Of a stretch of DNA of 64,000 nt, positions 7,335-15,920 are shown in pieces (position 1 is the first letter of the stretch; every line of letters begins with the position of its first letter). Below the pieces are notes generated by a model. That model was not told the DNA's origin and ran no database searches. It was given only the letters and a program-made list of their open reading frames with translations. The stretch lies in the NCBI GenBank assembly GCA_015059305.1, contig SVAQ01000001.1, positions 160,337 to 224,336 of the forward strand. The letters run 5' to 3'. The stretch is from Bacillota bacterium (lineage in GTDB: Bacteria > Bacillota_I > Bacilli_A > RF39 > UBA660). The position numbers were made by a program, and so were the translations under genes.

Positions 7335-8453
7335 ATGAAAAGAAATGAAAACTATTTAATAAGTATACCAATATTAATATTATTTCTAATAAGTATTATT
7401 AATTTATATAACGCCAAATATTTAAATAGTTTTTATAATTATTATTATCTCAAACAAATTATTTGGTATATTTTTGGTATTTTAATTATTCTAATTACTA
7501 GGAAAATAAATCTTAAAGCGATTTTTAAATACAGTAAGCATCTATATATAATAAATATATTTCTTTTGATACTTGTATTATTTATTGGTGATGAAATTAA
7601 TGGCACTAGAGCATGGATTGATTTAAAATTTTTTAATTTTCAACCAAGTGAATTTATGAAAATTACTTTAACTTTATATTTAATTGAACAAAGTCAAAAG
7701 AAAGAGAAAAAACTTTTAAATATTTGCAAACTTACTATTTTAACTTTAATACCCTCGCTTCTAGTCTTTTTAGAACCCGATACTGGAGCAATTATCTTCT
7801 TTGTTATTATCTATTTTTTTATTTTATCTACTAAAAAAATTAAATGGTATTACTATCTTATCTTTATTATTACTATGATAGCTTTGGTGATAGTTTTCTT
7901 TTACTGTTATTTTAATAATCAAGATTTACTAATAAAATTAATTGGCACATCATTTTTTTATCGCGTTGACAGAATTATAAATTTTAAAGCTAATAACTAT
8001 CAATTAGATCTTTCTTTATTATCAATTTTTGGTGGTCTTATATTTAAAAATGGCTTTAATAATATTTTAATTTACATTCCCGAAGGTGCTACAGATTTTA
8101 TTTTTGCTTTTTGTATAGGAAATTTTGGGTTAAGTATTGGCATTTTAATAATCGGATGTTACGCACTTATCCTTTGGGGACTTTTAAAGAAAATTAAATC
8201 TAAACAAAATAAAAAAACTAACTATTTAGTAATTAGTTTTCTTTTAATATTATTTTTCCAAGTTGTCATTAACATATCCATGAATTTGGGAATAATACCG
8301 ATTGTTGGTATTACACTACCTTTTCTTTCATATGGTGGCAGTAGTATCCTAGTATGTTTTATTTACCTTGCTCTAATTTTTAATCTAACTAGTAAGGATA
8401 ATTATTATAACCGCCAGAAGAGTAAGAATAAGAGTAACCACTATAAGGTCTAA
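7335..8453 (+). CDS. SEDS-family peptidoglycan glycosyltransferase (RodA/FtsW/SpoVE)
   Basis: 372 residues with about ten membrane helices. Family signatures are NGTRAWIDL and FNFQPSEFMKIT (cytosolic/extracellular loop around helix 3-4) and the C-terminal LPFLSYGGSSILV. SEDS proteins polymerise lipid II into glycan strands with a class B PBP; a suitable PBP is encoded at 11510-13444. Length fits RodA slightly better than FtsW, but elongation, division and spore-cortex members cannot be separated here. No clear Shine-Dalgarno is seen. Its last 21 codons overlap, tail to tail, the 3' end of the PYG-rich gene. Confidence 0.88.
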   Translation: MKRNENYLISIPILILFLISIINLYNAKYLNSFYNYYYLKQIIWYIFGILIILITRKINLKAIFKYSKHLYIINIFLLILVLFIGDEINGTRAWIDLKFFNFQPSEFMKITLTLYLIEQSQKKEKKLLNICKLTILTLIPSLLVFLEPDTGAIIFFVIIYFFILSTKKIKWYYYLIFIITMIALVIVFFYCYFNNQDLLIKLIGTSFFYRVDRIINFKANNYQLDLSLLSIFGGLIFKNGFNNILIYIPEGATDFIFAFCIGNFGLSIGILIIGCYALILWGLLKKIKSKQNKKTNYLVISFLLILFFQVVINISMNLGIIPIVGITLPFLSYGGSSILVCFIYLALIFNLTSKDNYYNRQKSKNKSNHYKV

Positions 8454-8634
8454 AAGGTGGGTATGGTGGATACGGTGGGTATGGTGGAGCTACATTATAA
8501 ATTGGACGAGGTCTTGTAAGTCCCACTGCAGCACCTCCAGCTAAGCCTCCAAGAAGAAACGGAAAAATAAATCGATCATTTCCTGGTCTTCCCATTGGAG
8601 ATGGATATATTTTATTATTTGGATAATTTAGCAT
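8389..8634 (-). CDS. Tyr/Pro/Gly-rich small protein, spore-coat-like
   Basis: 81 residues: a polar N-terminus (GRPGNDRFIFP), a short hydrophobic Gly-rich stretch (FLLGGLAGGAAVGL), then three PPYP-type repeats and a Tyr/Ser/Gly tail (YSGYSYSYSSGGYNNYPY). Low-complexity Tyr/Gly/Pro tails are common in coat and other cross-linked structural proteins of spore formers, and this genome keeps sporulation genes; the assignment is inference. A strong RBS (GGGTGAT) supports a real gene. The repeat-coding end overlaps the SEDS gene by 65 bases on the opposite strand. Confidence 0.6.
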   Translation of the reverse strand: MLNYPNNKIYPSPMGRPGNDRFIFPFLLGGLAGGAAVGLTRPRPIYNVAPPYPPYPPYPPFRPYSGYSYSYSSGGYNNYPY

Positions 8635-8693
8635 ATTTTATCACCCTTCACTTTTAAAATATGCCTTATTAAAATTCCATTTAATTAATTTGC

Positions 8694-9194
8694 CTAATTT
8701 TTACTAATAATTCTTTTTATTTTAACATCTAAAGAATTTAAATATTCATCAATTATTTTACTTTGTGATTTAGTTTCAGCATAAGCCGTAATGGCAATAC
8801 TTTTTTTCCACTCTTTTGTATATCCGTCAGTCGCTAAATTAGTAATATGATGTTCCTTTAAAAAATCTCTTAGCTTTTTCATAGTTTTTTTATCATCACA
8901 TAGTAAAACATTAACGTATGTTCTTTCTTTTGAAAAGCGATTACTTATCATAACCGCTAGAATTGTACCTATACCACTGGCAACAGAAATAACATACATC
9001 GTTAAATCCCCATTTGCGGATACAGCATCAATAAGTTTATAAAAAATAACTTGACTTACTACAACCGAAAGGCCTGCTAAAAAAGCTTTATTCTTTTGAA
9101 TTAAAATTGTTTTACTGGTTGTAAGGATATTATCAAATACTTTTATTAAAAAAATTACTACTAAATTTAAAATAAATATCGCTGTTGCTGTCAT
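8694..9194 (-). CDS. Integral membrane protein with C-terminal DUF2179-like domain
   Basis: About 166 residues: three membrane helices (ATAIFILNLVVIFLIK; AFLAGLSVVVSQVIFYKLI; MYVISVASGIGTILAVMIS) followed by a ferredoxin-like cytosolic domain of about 75 residues (YVNVLLCDDKKTMKKLRDFL, AITAYAETKSQ). The layout equals UPF0316/DUF5698-DUF2179 proteins, and a closer member lies at 28710-29219. It is more diverged and lacks that member's SLGTLRTV motif. Start 9194 is chosen because AAAGGGG lies 8 bases upstream; 9200 is possible. Function of the family is unknown. Confidence 0.6.
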   Translation of the reverse strand: MTATAIFILNLVVIFLIKVFDNILTTSKTILIQKNKAFLAGLSVVVSQVIFYKLIDAVSANGDLTMYVISVASGIGTILAVMISNRFSKERTYVNVLLCDDKKTMKKLRDFLKEHHITNLATDGYTKEWKKSIAITAYAETKSQSKIIDEYLNSLDVKIKRIISKN

Positions 9195-9261
9195 ATTCAT
9201 TTCCCCTTTCTTTTTTTTGCGCAAGGCTATAATCGTATCATAAATTAATTATTATTGCAAC

Positions 9262-9286
9262 AAAAAAATGCCATATAGGCATTTTA
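9262..9286 (-). terminator. tyrS terminator
   Basis: On the reverse strand AAAATGCC and GGCATTTT form an 8-base stem with a five-base loop, followed by a T-run. It overlaps the last bases of tyrS. Confidence 0.8.
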
Positions 9287-10510
9287 TTCATATATTCCTA
9301 AATAATAACTCTTTTTCCCTTTTTTAAGAAGCATTACTTTTCCATCAATAAAATCATTACTATTTAAAATTTTATCTAAGTCATTTATTTTTTCACCATT
9401 AATACTAATTGCATTACCTGTTATCATTTCTCTAGCTTCTCTTTTCGAAGAACAAACTTTGTTTACTACAAGAAAGTCTAATAACATTTCATTTTCTTGT
9501 ACTTTAAATGATTCTACATCTTTAAATTCACTTAGAATAAAGTCGCTACTTAAATCTTTAACATTTCCACTAAATAAGGCTTCTGCTTGCTTTACAGCTT
9601 GTTCATATTCACAAGAGCCATGTAAATCAGTAATAATTTCTTTAGCTAACGCTTTTTGACCAATTCTCTTTTCTGGAGCAACATTATGTTCTATTTCAAT
9701 TGCTTCAATTTCTTCTTTAGTTAAGAATGTTAACATTTTTAAATACTGTATAATCATTGAATCTTCAAGATTAATTAAATATTGATATAATTCATAGCTA
9801 CTTGTTTTATTTTTATCAAGCCATAAGGCATTTCCTTCAGTTTTACCAAATTTCTTTCCTTGCGAATCAGTAACAAGTGGCATAACCATACCATATGCTT
9901 CTTTATCTATTTTTTTTCTAATTAATTCAATTCCAGATGTAATATTTCCCCATTGATCTGAACCTGCAACTTGTAAAACACAATTACGAGTTTCATATAA
10001 ATATAAAAAATCTAAAGCTTGTAAAATCATGTAAGAAAATTCTGCATATGTTATACCTGTTTCTAATCTAGACTTTACTTTGTCTTTGGCAAGCATATAA
10101 TTTACATTAAAATATTTACCATAATCTCTTAAAAAATCAATTACATTAATATCTTTTGTCCAATCATAATTATTTACTACTTCAAAACCAAAAATTTCTT
10201 CAGCTTGTTTTTTTAATCCTTTTATATTATGTTCAACTTCTTCTTTTGTAATCATTGGTCTTTCTGCAGTAGGTTTAGGATCACCAATTAAACCAGTTGC
10301 CCCTCCGACTAATAAAAGCGGATGATGGCCAGCCTTAGCTAATCTTTTAGATATTAAAAAAGATGAATAATGGCCAATGTGCATAGAATCTGCTGTTGGA
10401 TCAGTTCCAATATAGAAAGTTAATCCCCCTTCATTTAGTTTTTCAATTAATTCTGGGCTACTTATATCTTGAATAAGCCCTCTCCATTTTAATTCTTCAT
10501 ATAAAGTCAT
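9284..10510 (-). CDS. tyrS: Tyrosyl-tRNA synthetase
   Basis: Charges tRNA-Tyr. 408 residues, normal for bacterial TyrRS. Class I signatures: MHIGHYSS (HIGH box, residues 43-50) and KFGKTEGN (KMSKS-type loop). The tyrosine pocket segment ITYAEFSYMILQALDFLYLY and QWGNITSG are present. The C-terminal 60 residues form the S4-like RNA-binding domain (FLVVNKVCSSKREAREMI). AGGAGG lies 4 bases before the ATG. Expression is controlled by the T-box leader immediately upstream. Confidence 0.97.
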   Translation of the reverse strand: MTLYEELKWRGLIQDISSPELIEKLNEGGLTFYIGTDPTADSMHIGHYSSFLISKRLAKAGHHPLLLVGGATGLIGDPKPTAERPMITKEEVEHNIKGLKKQAEEIFGFEVVNNYDWTKDINVIDFLRDYGKYFNVNYMLAKDKVKSRLETGITYAEFSYMILQALDFLYLYETRNCVLQVAGSDQWGNITSGIELIRKKIDKEAYGMVMPLVTDSQGKKFGKTEGNALWLDKNKTSSYELYQYLINLEDSMIIQYLKMLTFLTKEEIEAIEIEHNVAPEKRIGQKALAKEIITDLHGSCEYEQAVKQAEALFSGNVKDLSSDFILSEFKDVESFKVQENEMLLDFLVVNKVCSSKREAREMITGNAISINGEKINDLDKILNSNDFIDGKVMLLKKGKKSYYLGIYE

Positions 10511-10527
10511 AAATTCCTCCTAAAAAT

Positions 10528-10659
10528 AAAAAAACTCATAAAATATAAGGACGAGATATACCCGCGGTACCACCTTACTTTATGAGATTATCATACGCTT
10601 TCATGTTAACGCCATCTACGTTTTGAAATGGAAAGTTGTAAATTTTCCTTTGCTCCAAC
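10528..10659 (-). promoter_or_regulatory. T-box leader of tyrS, unusually short
   Basis: The reverse strand contains the T-box core AAGGTGGTACCGCGG followed by CTCGTCCTT, which together form the antiterminator. The competing terminator pairs CTCATAAA..TAAGG with CCTTATATTTTATGAG and ends in a T7 run. Uncharged tRNA-Tyr would favour readthrough. From the predicted start (about 10659) to the T-box is only about 85 nt, too short for a full Stem I. A hairpin GGAAA/TTTCC presents ATTTACAAC in its loop, which includes UAC (Tyr) followed by A, a plausible specifier. Confidence 0.88.
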
Positions 10660-10665
10660 AAATTC

Positions 10666-10694
10666 ATTATAACTAAATTTTATTAATATTGCAA
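10666..10694 (-). promoter_or_regulatory. tyrS promoter
   Basis: TTGCAA, 17 bases, TATAAT on the reverse strand, between the efp terminator and the T-box leader. It fixes the leader's maximum length. Confidence 0.75.
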
Positions 10695-10720
10695 ATAATT
10701 TATTAATTTTAAATTTCAAT

Positions 10721-10744
10721 AAAAAAAGAGCAAATTATGCTCTT
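10721..10744 (-). terminator. efp terminator
   Basis: AAGAGCA and TGCTCTT form a stem whose loop contains the efp stop codon; a T7 run follows on the reverse strand. Confidence 0.8.
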
Positions 10745-11295
10745 GATGAGTATTTACCATCACTTGTTGAAACTATAATTTTTTCTCCTTGTGTAATAAA
10801 TAAAGGTACTTTTACTACATAACCAGTTTCAATTTTAGCATCTTTATTTGCATTATTAGTTGTATTACCTTTTACAGCTGGTTCTGTTTCAATTACTTCA
10901 TATTCAACTTTTTCTGGTAAAGTAATACCAATAATTTCTCCTTCATAGAAATCAATTGTAATATCTAATCCTTCTTTAATAAAGTTTACATTTTCTCCAA
11001 GAGTTTTTGTATCAACTTCAAATTGTTCATAAGTTTCATTATTCATAAATGTATATGAATCTCCTGCAGAATATAAGAATTGAACATTTACTTTATCAAT
11101 ATGTGCTCTTTGAATTTTGATATTTGTATTAAAAGTATCTTCAGTAGTAGAACCTGTTCTTAAGTTTTTTAATTTAATTCTTACAAATGCAGGTCCCTTA
11201 CCAGGTTTTACATGTTGGAATTCTTGGATAACATATAAGTTGCCATCCATTACAATAGTCATTCCATTTTTAATATCATTTATATTGATTTGCAT
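10735..11295 (-). CDS. efp: Elongation factor P
   Basis: Relieves ribosome stalling at polyproline stretches by binding between the P and E sites. 186 residues, three beta domains: KOW-like domain I (IKNGMTIVMDGNLYVI), with the tip loop VKPGKGPAFV whose Lys33 is the residue modified in many species, then two OB domains ending in GKYSSRA. No EF-P modification enzymes are seen nearby. AGGAAGG precedes the ATG. The 14-base gap to rpmG upstream suggests co-transcription. Confidence 0.97.
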   Translation of the reverse strand: MQININDIKNGMTIVMDGNLYVIQEFQHVKPGKGPAFVRIKLKNLRTGSTTEDTFNTNIKIQRAHIDKVNVQFLYSAGDSYTFMNNETYEQFEVDTKTLGENVNFIKEGLDITIDFYEGEIIGITLPEKVEYEVIETEPAVKGNTTNNANKDAKIETGYVVKVPLFITQGEKIIVSTSDGKYSSRA

Positions 11296-11309
11296 TAGTT
11301 ACTACCTTC

Positions 11310-11474
11310 CTATTTTTTTTCTTTTGCTACAACATGTTTACGACAGTTAGAACAGAATCTTTTAAGTTCTAAACGTTCAGGATTATTTTTCTTATTTTTG
11401 CAAATTGGACGAAGTTCTTTTCCACATTCACTACATTTATTAATAACGTGTAGTCTATTTTCATTTTTAGCCAT
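11310..11474 (-). CDS. rpmG: 50S ribosomal protein L33, zinc-binding form
   Basis: 54 residues beginning MAKNENRLHVINKCSECGKE and ending with CSNCRKHVVAKEKK. Two CxxC pairs mark the zinc-binding (C+) form of L33; in Bacillota the zinc-free paralog often replaces it when zinc is scarce. GGAGG lies 7 bases before the ATG. It is the first gene of a short transcript with efp. Confidence 0.93.
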   Translation of the reverse strand: MAKNENRLHVINKCSECGKELRPICKNKKNNPERLELKRFCSNCRKHVVAKEKK

Positions 11475-11509
11475 GATTTTGCCTCCTTTTTTAAACCTAA
11501 CTTATTATA

Positions 11510-13444
11510 TCAAGGAATTACTATATTTTCAAACATAAAATCGGTTATTTCACGGCTTATTCGACTGGTTAAGTAATAAATATAGTCTTTTGTTCCATTA
11601 TTATGTGAAGCATTTGGGCAAATTACCACTATACTATATTCTGGATTTTTATATGGAAAGAAACCAGCTAAAGTAAGTGATAGTGTTTTAGTATCAATTT
11701 TACCATCACTATTAGTATCTATAAAAGATTCGCTTGTTCCTGTTTTGCCCGCAGGATTTAATTTGCGATTCATAAATCCTAGACCTGTTCCTCGGTTCAT
11801 AACATAATAAAACCCTTCATGGATAAGAGCCATATCCTCTTTATCGATTCGGACTTTATCAATTACTGCATAAGAATTTTGATAAATTACTTTCCCCTCG
11901 GGATCTTTTATATTGGAAACTAAACTAGGACTTCTTCTTTGTCCATAATCTGCTAATGTATTAATATAAGTTAATAGTTCAATTGGCGTATAGGTATCGT
12001 ATTGACCTATCGAAAGATTTAAAAGTAAATCCGAAGAAATAGTATTACCAATAAGACCAATTGTTTCATTCGGCAAATCAATACCAGTTTTTATCCCCAA
12101 TCCATAAGAAGCAAGAGTATTTCGGTAAGTATTAAACTCTTCTTCACCAACTGATAAGTCCATATTCGGAGTATATGTTTGACCGGTTAAGCCAATCGCA
12201 ATTAAAAATTGATAATAATTAGAGCTGTGTTCTAAAGCAGTTACCGAATTTAAATATCCTAGTTCTTTCCAAGAACATTTTTGTGTCAGGTTATGCAATT
12301 TTACACATGAATCATATATTTTTTTATTTGGATCAATCAAATCATTTTGATAACCAACAGTAATTGTTGCCCCCTTAACCACTGATCCCATTGTAAATGA
12401 TGAAGAAATATTATTAATAACTATATCGTTAAATTCCTCCTCTTTTAAATACCGTTTCCCCACTATAGCCCTAATTTCTCCAGTTTTAGGATTTGACATA
12501 ATAACATATGAATCACTTAAATAGTCAGTATTAGGGTACTTTTTGGCTTTTTTCAAATTATTTTCGACAATTTGTTCAATTTTAAGTTGTAAGCTAATAT
12601 CAATAGATAAATATAAATCATTTCCCCTTACTTCACTTTTTAATATAGTTAGAGAATAATCATCATTTACTTTGTAAGTTGCTTTAGTTCCACGTAAATA
12701 CTCATCATAATATTTTTCAAGATAACTTAGTCCAACTTCATCATCTAAGTTATATCCTGACGATAAGTAGTCATTTTTATTTTCTTCAGGTATTTTACCA
12801 ACTGTACCAAAAATATATTTTAATACATCTCCATAGGGATAATGTCTTTCAAATGAAGCTTCTATTGTAATTCCCTTAGGTAAATTATCTATTAATTTGG
12901 CGATTTGTTCATTACTTAATTTTTTTAAAATAATCTTGGGACTATATAAATAGCCTTTATTCAAAAGACTATATACTTTCGCACAATTTTGATCATAATC
13001 AGAAAAGCTTTTAATTAATTGCATGATTTTATTATCAATAACTACATCTTTTTCAAGTTTACGTTCTTTTATAAGCCTTTTTTCTTCATCGGTAAGTAAA
13101 TTATTAATATTATTATAAGCTTTATACCAATTAATTAGTTCTTTATCTGTAGGAGTTTCAAAAGTTAATAAAGAAGCTAATTTTTTTGCCACTTCAACTA
13201 TATCTATCCCTTTAACATAATGAAAAACTAAATTATTAATAGCTATGTTATCCACTAAAACGATTCCATTTTTATCTAAAATTCTACCTCGTGGGGCACT
13301 AAATCCCTCTACGATTAAATTGGTTTTACTTTCTAGTTTTAGTCGATATTCATTATGATTTATAGCATAATAAAAAATCATATAAGCTATAATACTAGAA
13401 AAAACAACAATAAATGTAACTTTTAATTTGATAAATATCACCAT
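11510..13444 (-). CDS. Class B penicillin-binding protein (transpeptidase)
   Basis: Cross-links peptidoglycan outside the membrane. 644 residues: one N-terminal membrane helix (TFIVVFSSIIAYMIFYYAI), a dimerisation/pedestal domain starting at SAPRGRILDKNGIVL, and the transpeptidase domain with all three active-site motifs: SVVK within FTMGSVVKGATI, SSN within EHSSNYYQF, and KTG within AGKTGTSES. The SFERHYPYG and YEKYYDEYLRG-like segments resemble the PBP2/PbpA/PbpH group, which partners with RodA. No PASTA domains, arguing against PbpB or SpoVD. No clear RBS precedes the ATG at 13444. Confidence 0.9.
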   Translation of the reverse strand: MVIFIKLKVTFIVVFSSIIAYMIFYYAINHNEYRLKLESKTNLIVEGFSAPRGRILDKNGIVLVDNIAINNLVFHYVKGIDIVEVAKKLASLLTFETPTDKELINWYKAYNNINNLLTDEEKRLIKERKLEKDVVIDNKIMQLIKSFSDYDQNCAKVYSLLNKGYLYSPKIILKKLSNEQIAKLIDNLPKGITIEASFERHYPYGDVLKYIFGTVGKIPEENKNDYLSSGYNLDDEVGLSYLEKYYDEYLRGTKATYKVNDDYSLTILKSEVRGNDLYLSIDISLQLKIEQIVENNLKKAKKYPNTDYLSDSYVIMSNPKTGEIRAIVGKRYLKEEEFNDIVINNISSSFTMGSVVKGATITVGYQNDLIDPNKKIYDSCVKLHNLTQKCSWKELGYLNSVTALEHSSNYYQFLIAIGLTGQTYTPNMDLSVGEEEFNTYRNTLASYGLGIKTGIDLPNETIGLIGNTISSDLLLNLSIGQYDTYTPIELLTYINTLADYGQRRSPSLVSNIKDPEGKVIYQNSYAVIDKVRIDKEDMALIHEGFYYVMNRGTGLGFMNRKLNPAGKTGTSESFIDTNSDGKIDTKTLSLTLAGFFPYKNPEYSIVVICPNASHNNGTKDYIYYLTSRISREITDFMFENIVIP

Positions 13445-13495
13445 TAATAGTATTCATATTAAATATTAAATCATACAATATATCAAGGTGATATT

Positions 13496-13756
13496 ATGTT
13501 TAATATAGTGGATAAATATATGCGAAATATTGGTATTAGTGATATTGATAATTTTGCCAAAAAGAAAAATATTAATTTATCTCCCGAAGAATTAGAATTT
13601 ACTTTTACTTTTATAAAAAAGAATTATAAAGAAATATTACAAAATCCAAAACTATTTAATATTGATCGATACGAAAGTAGATACACTCCCGAAAATTTTA
13701 TAAAAATAAAAAAAGTATTCACTGAATACTTTTCTAAATATCAAAGATTTTTATAA
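13496..13756 (+). CDS. yqfT: YqfT/DUF2624-like protein
   Basis: 86 residues, hydrophilic and helical (IGISDIDNFAKKKNINLSPE, FTFIKKNYKEILQNP). The sequence pattern and its place beside endonuclease IV match B. subtilis yqfT, which neighbours nfo (yqfS). Function is unknown. AAGGTGAT precedes the ATG. The gene converges on nfo and their 3' ends overlap by 16 bases. Confidence 0.6.
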   Translation: MFNIVDKYMRNIGISDIDNFAKKKNINLSPEELEFTFTFIKKNYKEILQNPKLFNIDRYESRYTPENFIKIKKVFTEYFSKYQRFL

Positions 13757-14628
13757 TACTCTTCAACTCTATTAGCTAAATTTTGATCAAAAACTTTATT
13801 TTTAATAGATTCAATTTCAAATTTATATGGAGGATAATCGCCAATATAAGGTGTTTCTAGTATTTTAGGAACATCTTTTAATTTTTCATTATAAATAACA
13901 TTAATTAAGTTTTCAAAACCGATTGTTCCATAACCTATATTAGCATGTCGATCTTTATGAGCACCAACAGGATTAAGACTATCATTAATATGTACACATT
14001 TAATTTTATCTATTCCAATTACATTATCAAAATTTTCTAAATAACTATCAAAATTACTAATAGCAATACCAGAATCATTTAAATGACAAGTATCTAAACA
14101 TACTCCTATTTTATCTTTAAAAATAACTTTATCTAAAATCATTTTTAATTCATTCAAATCTTTCCCACATTCGGTCCCTTTGCCTGCCATAGTTTCTAAG
14201 ATAATCATAACTTTAGTATCAATATTAATTACTTCGTTTAGAGCATCACAAATATTTTCTATTGCTTCTTCCCTAGTGTGAACTACTGCACTACCTGGAT
14301 GTAAAACAATATATTTAATTCCTAATGCTTCACATCTTTTTAATTCTTGCTTTAAAAAATTAATGCTAAACTCCCACGCTTCAGGTTTACTTTTATTTGC
14401 TAAATTAATTATGTATGGAGCATGACATATTACTTTTTGAATATCTATTCCTTTATCTTTCATTAAAGCATGTGCTTTATCTACTATATCATTATCAATA
14501 TCTTTTCTGCGAGTATTTTGAGGGGCTCCAGTATAAAACATAAAAGTATTTGCCCCATAACTTAAAGCTTCCTCAACACTACCTAATAACCCTTTACTAT
14601 TAAAACTTACATGTGATCCAATAATCAT
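13741..14628 (-). CDS. nfo: Endonuclease IV (AP endonuclease)
   Basis: Cuts DNA 5' of abasic sites in base excision repair. About 295 residues, TIM-barrel (AP2Ec). Trinuclear zinc ligands appear in order: IGSHVSF, the VICHAPYIIN strand, YIVLHPGS, IILETMAGKG, VCLDTCHLNDSG, CVHINDSLNPVGAHKDRHANIG and the C-terminal KILETPYIG. Start 14628 is favoured by GAGG 8 bases upstream; an ATG at 14634 is only 2 bases from it. Confidence 0.95.
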   Translation of the reverse strand: MIIGSHVSFNSKGLLGSVEEALSYGANTFMFYTGAPQNTRRKDIDNDIVDKAHALMKDKGIDIQKVICHAPYIINLANKSKPEAWEFSINFLKQELKRCEALGIKYIVLHPGSAVVHTREEAIENICDALNEVINIDTKVMIILETMAGKGTECGKDLNELKMILDKVIFKDKIGVCLDTCHLNDSGIAISNFDSYLENFDNVIGIDKIKCVHINDSLNPVGAHKDRHANIGYGTIGFENLINVIYNEKLKDVPKILETPYIGDYPPYKFEIESIKNKVFDQNLANRVEEYYKNL

Positions 14629-14656
14629 TTTCATTACCTCAAATAAATTGTAGCAT

Positions 14657-14681
14657 AAAAAAACCGATATGACTATCGGTT
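14657..14681. terminator. Terminator after the prepilin-like gene
   Basis: AACCGATA and TATCGGTT make a perfect 8-base stem with loop TGAC; a T7 run follows on the reverse strand. Confidence 0.85.
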
Positions 14682-14691
14682 AATTTATTAA

Positions 14692-15237
14692 TTAGCTACA
14701 CGAAGATCCAGTACAATAAACTATACCCGCACTAGTTAAATAGCTAGCTGAAGATCTTCCACATAATGCAGATGCAGTAGTTCCATCAGATACTACTAAA
14801 TTACTTTCTACATCATAACCATTTGGGCTAACTCCAGTTCCAACAGAAGCACCACTACCAGCTTTACCAAAAACATAAACTTTATTACTAATCCAGAAGT
14901 TATACGTATATTTTCCTGAATTGTAATCTACAAGTACAGAACCAGTATATCCATCTGTAGATGATCCTTTTTCAAAATAATTCTTATTATATAACCATTT
15001 TAAATCGAAGCATACATCTGAAGTAGGTTTAATTTTTGAATTATTATTTAATTGTTCTGCTTGATATGCTGTTTTCGCAGCATCAACCATACCAACACCT
15101 TCAGTACCTAATGCACTCTTTCTAGATTTAGTCATTAACGGTCCAACAGCAGTTACAGCAATTAACATAACTACTGCTAAAATAACGATAACAGCTAATA
15201 ATTCTACTAATGTGAACCCTTTTTTATTTAATCTCAC
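14692..15237 (-). CDS. Type IV pilin-like protein with N-methylation signal
   Basis: About 181 residues. The start MRLNKKGFTLVELLAVIVIL is a class III signal: prepilin peptidase would cut after the Gly and methylate the Phe; Glu5 of the mature protein is kept. The exported part has four cysteines (CFDL, ALCGR, VYCTGSSCS), two of them close to the C-terminus. It could be a ComGC/ComGD-type pseudopilin or a pilus subunit; no other pilus or competence gene is in the window. The GTG at 15237 is preferred since GAGGAG lies 10 bases upstream. Confidence 0.8.
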   Translation of the reverse strand: MRLNKKGFTLVELLAVIVILAVVMLIAVTAVGPLMTKSRKSALGTEGVGMVDAAKTAYQAEQLNNNSKIKPTSDVCFDLKWLYNKNYFEKGSSTDGYTGSVLVDYNSGKYTYNFWISNKVYVFGKAGSGASVGTGVSPNGYDVESNLVVSDGTTASALCGRSSASYLTSAGIVYCTGSSCS

Positions 15238-15298
15238 TATTTCCACTCTCCTCTATGATTTAATATTATCACAACGAAATATGGAATTCAAGATATTT

Positions 15299-15520
15299 TT
15301 ATTTTGTTGCATCAATTATTGACGCTATCATTTCTACATTATCAATAGCGCTATTTATTTTATCAGTCGGCCTTTCTTTATAAATAATCTTCATTTGTTT
15401 TTGAAATTCCTTAAAAGCTTCAGGACGACGATTTAACTCCTTAATCCAATACGAATGTTCCATAAAATGACTTAATAACTTAGGATTATCTAATAACTGA
15501 TTATTTACTTTATAATGCAT
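15299..15520 (-). CDS. ylbE: YlbE-like protein
   Basis: About 73 residues. PKLLSHFMEHSYWIKELNRR followed by PEAFKEFQKQMKIIYKERPT is the conserved YlbE pattern of Bacillota. ATG 15520 has GAGG 7 bases upstream, inside the end of ylbD; an in-frame TTG at 15532 is less likely. The ylbD-ylbE order is as in B. subtilis. Function unknown. Confidence 0.75.
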   Translation of the reverse strand: MHYKVNNQLLDNPKLLSHFMEHSYWIKELNRRPEAFKEFQKQMKIIYKERPTDKINSAIDNVEMIASIIDATK

Positions 15521-15521
15521 T

Positions 15522-15872
15522 TTAATCCTCAAAAAATTTATTTAAAGGTCGCGGAGTAATTGGTGTTTTCGGAATAGTATCAGATCCTTTATTAGTTAAT
15601 TCTTGCACAAAATCTAAAGCTTTTTGAGCTGTAGAAATATGTTCTTTAATAGAATTAATATCGACATTTTTAAAGATGTCATTTATTTTACTTATTCCTT
15701 GCGCAGTAGCTTTAGGTGTATTACGCACATAATTATCCCAAATACTAGAGTCATTTCCATAGATATCATATAATTCATAAAATTTTTGCCAAGTCATTTG
15801 ACCATTTTCAATATAACTGACAAGTTCTGGTTTACTTGATACAAAAGTTTTAAATTCATCTTTTTTGGACAT
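15522..15872 (-). CDS. ylbD: YlbD-like putative spore coat protein
   Basis: About 116 residues: DEFKTFVSSKPELVSYIENG, then TWQKFYELYDIYGND and SIWDNY, the conserved N-terminal block of YlbD, a putative coat protein in Bacillus. The C-terminus is helical then Pro/Thr-rich (TIPKTPITPRP). GGTGAT lies 5 bases before the ATG at 15872; an ATG four codons upstream lacks a good RBS. It adds to the evidence that this organism makes spores. Confidence 0.75.
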   Translation of the reverse strand: MSKKDEFKTFVSSKPELVSYIENGQMTWQKFYELYDIYGNDSSIWDNYVRNTPKATAQGISKINDIFKNVDINSIKEHISTAQKALDFVQELTNKGSDTIPKTPITPRPLNKFFED

Positions 15873-15894
15873 TAAAATCACCATTAAATTATAT

Positions 15895-15920
15895 GAAAAA
15901 AGTGGAATTTAATCCACTTT
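15895..15920 (-). terminator. parC terminator
   Basis: AAAGTGGA and TCCACTTT form a perfect 8-base stem; a T6 run follows on the reverse strand. It begins at the parC stop codon. Confidence 0.85.
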
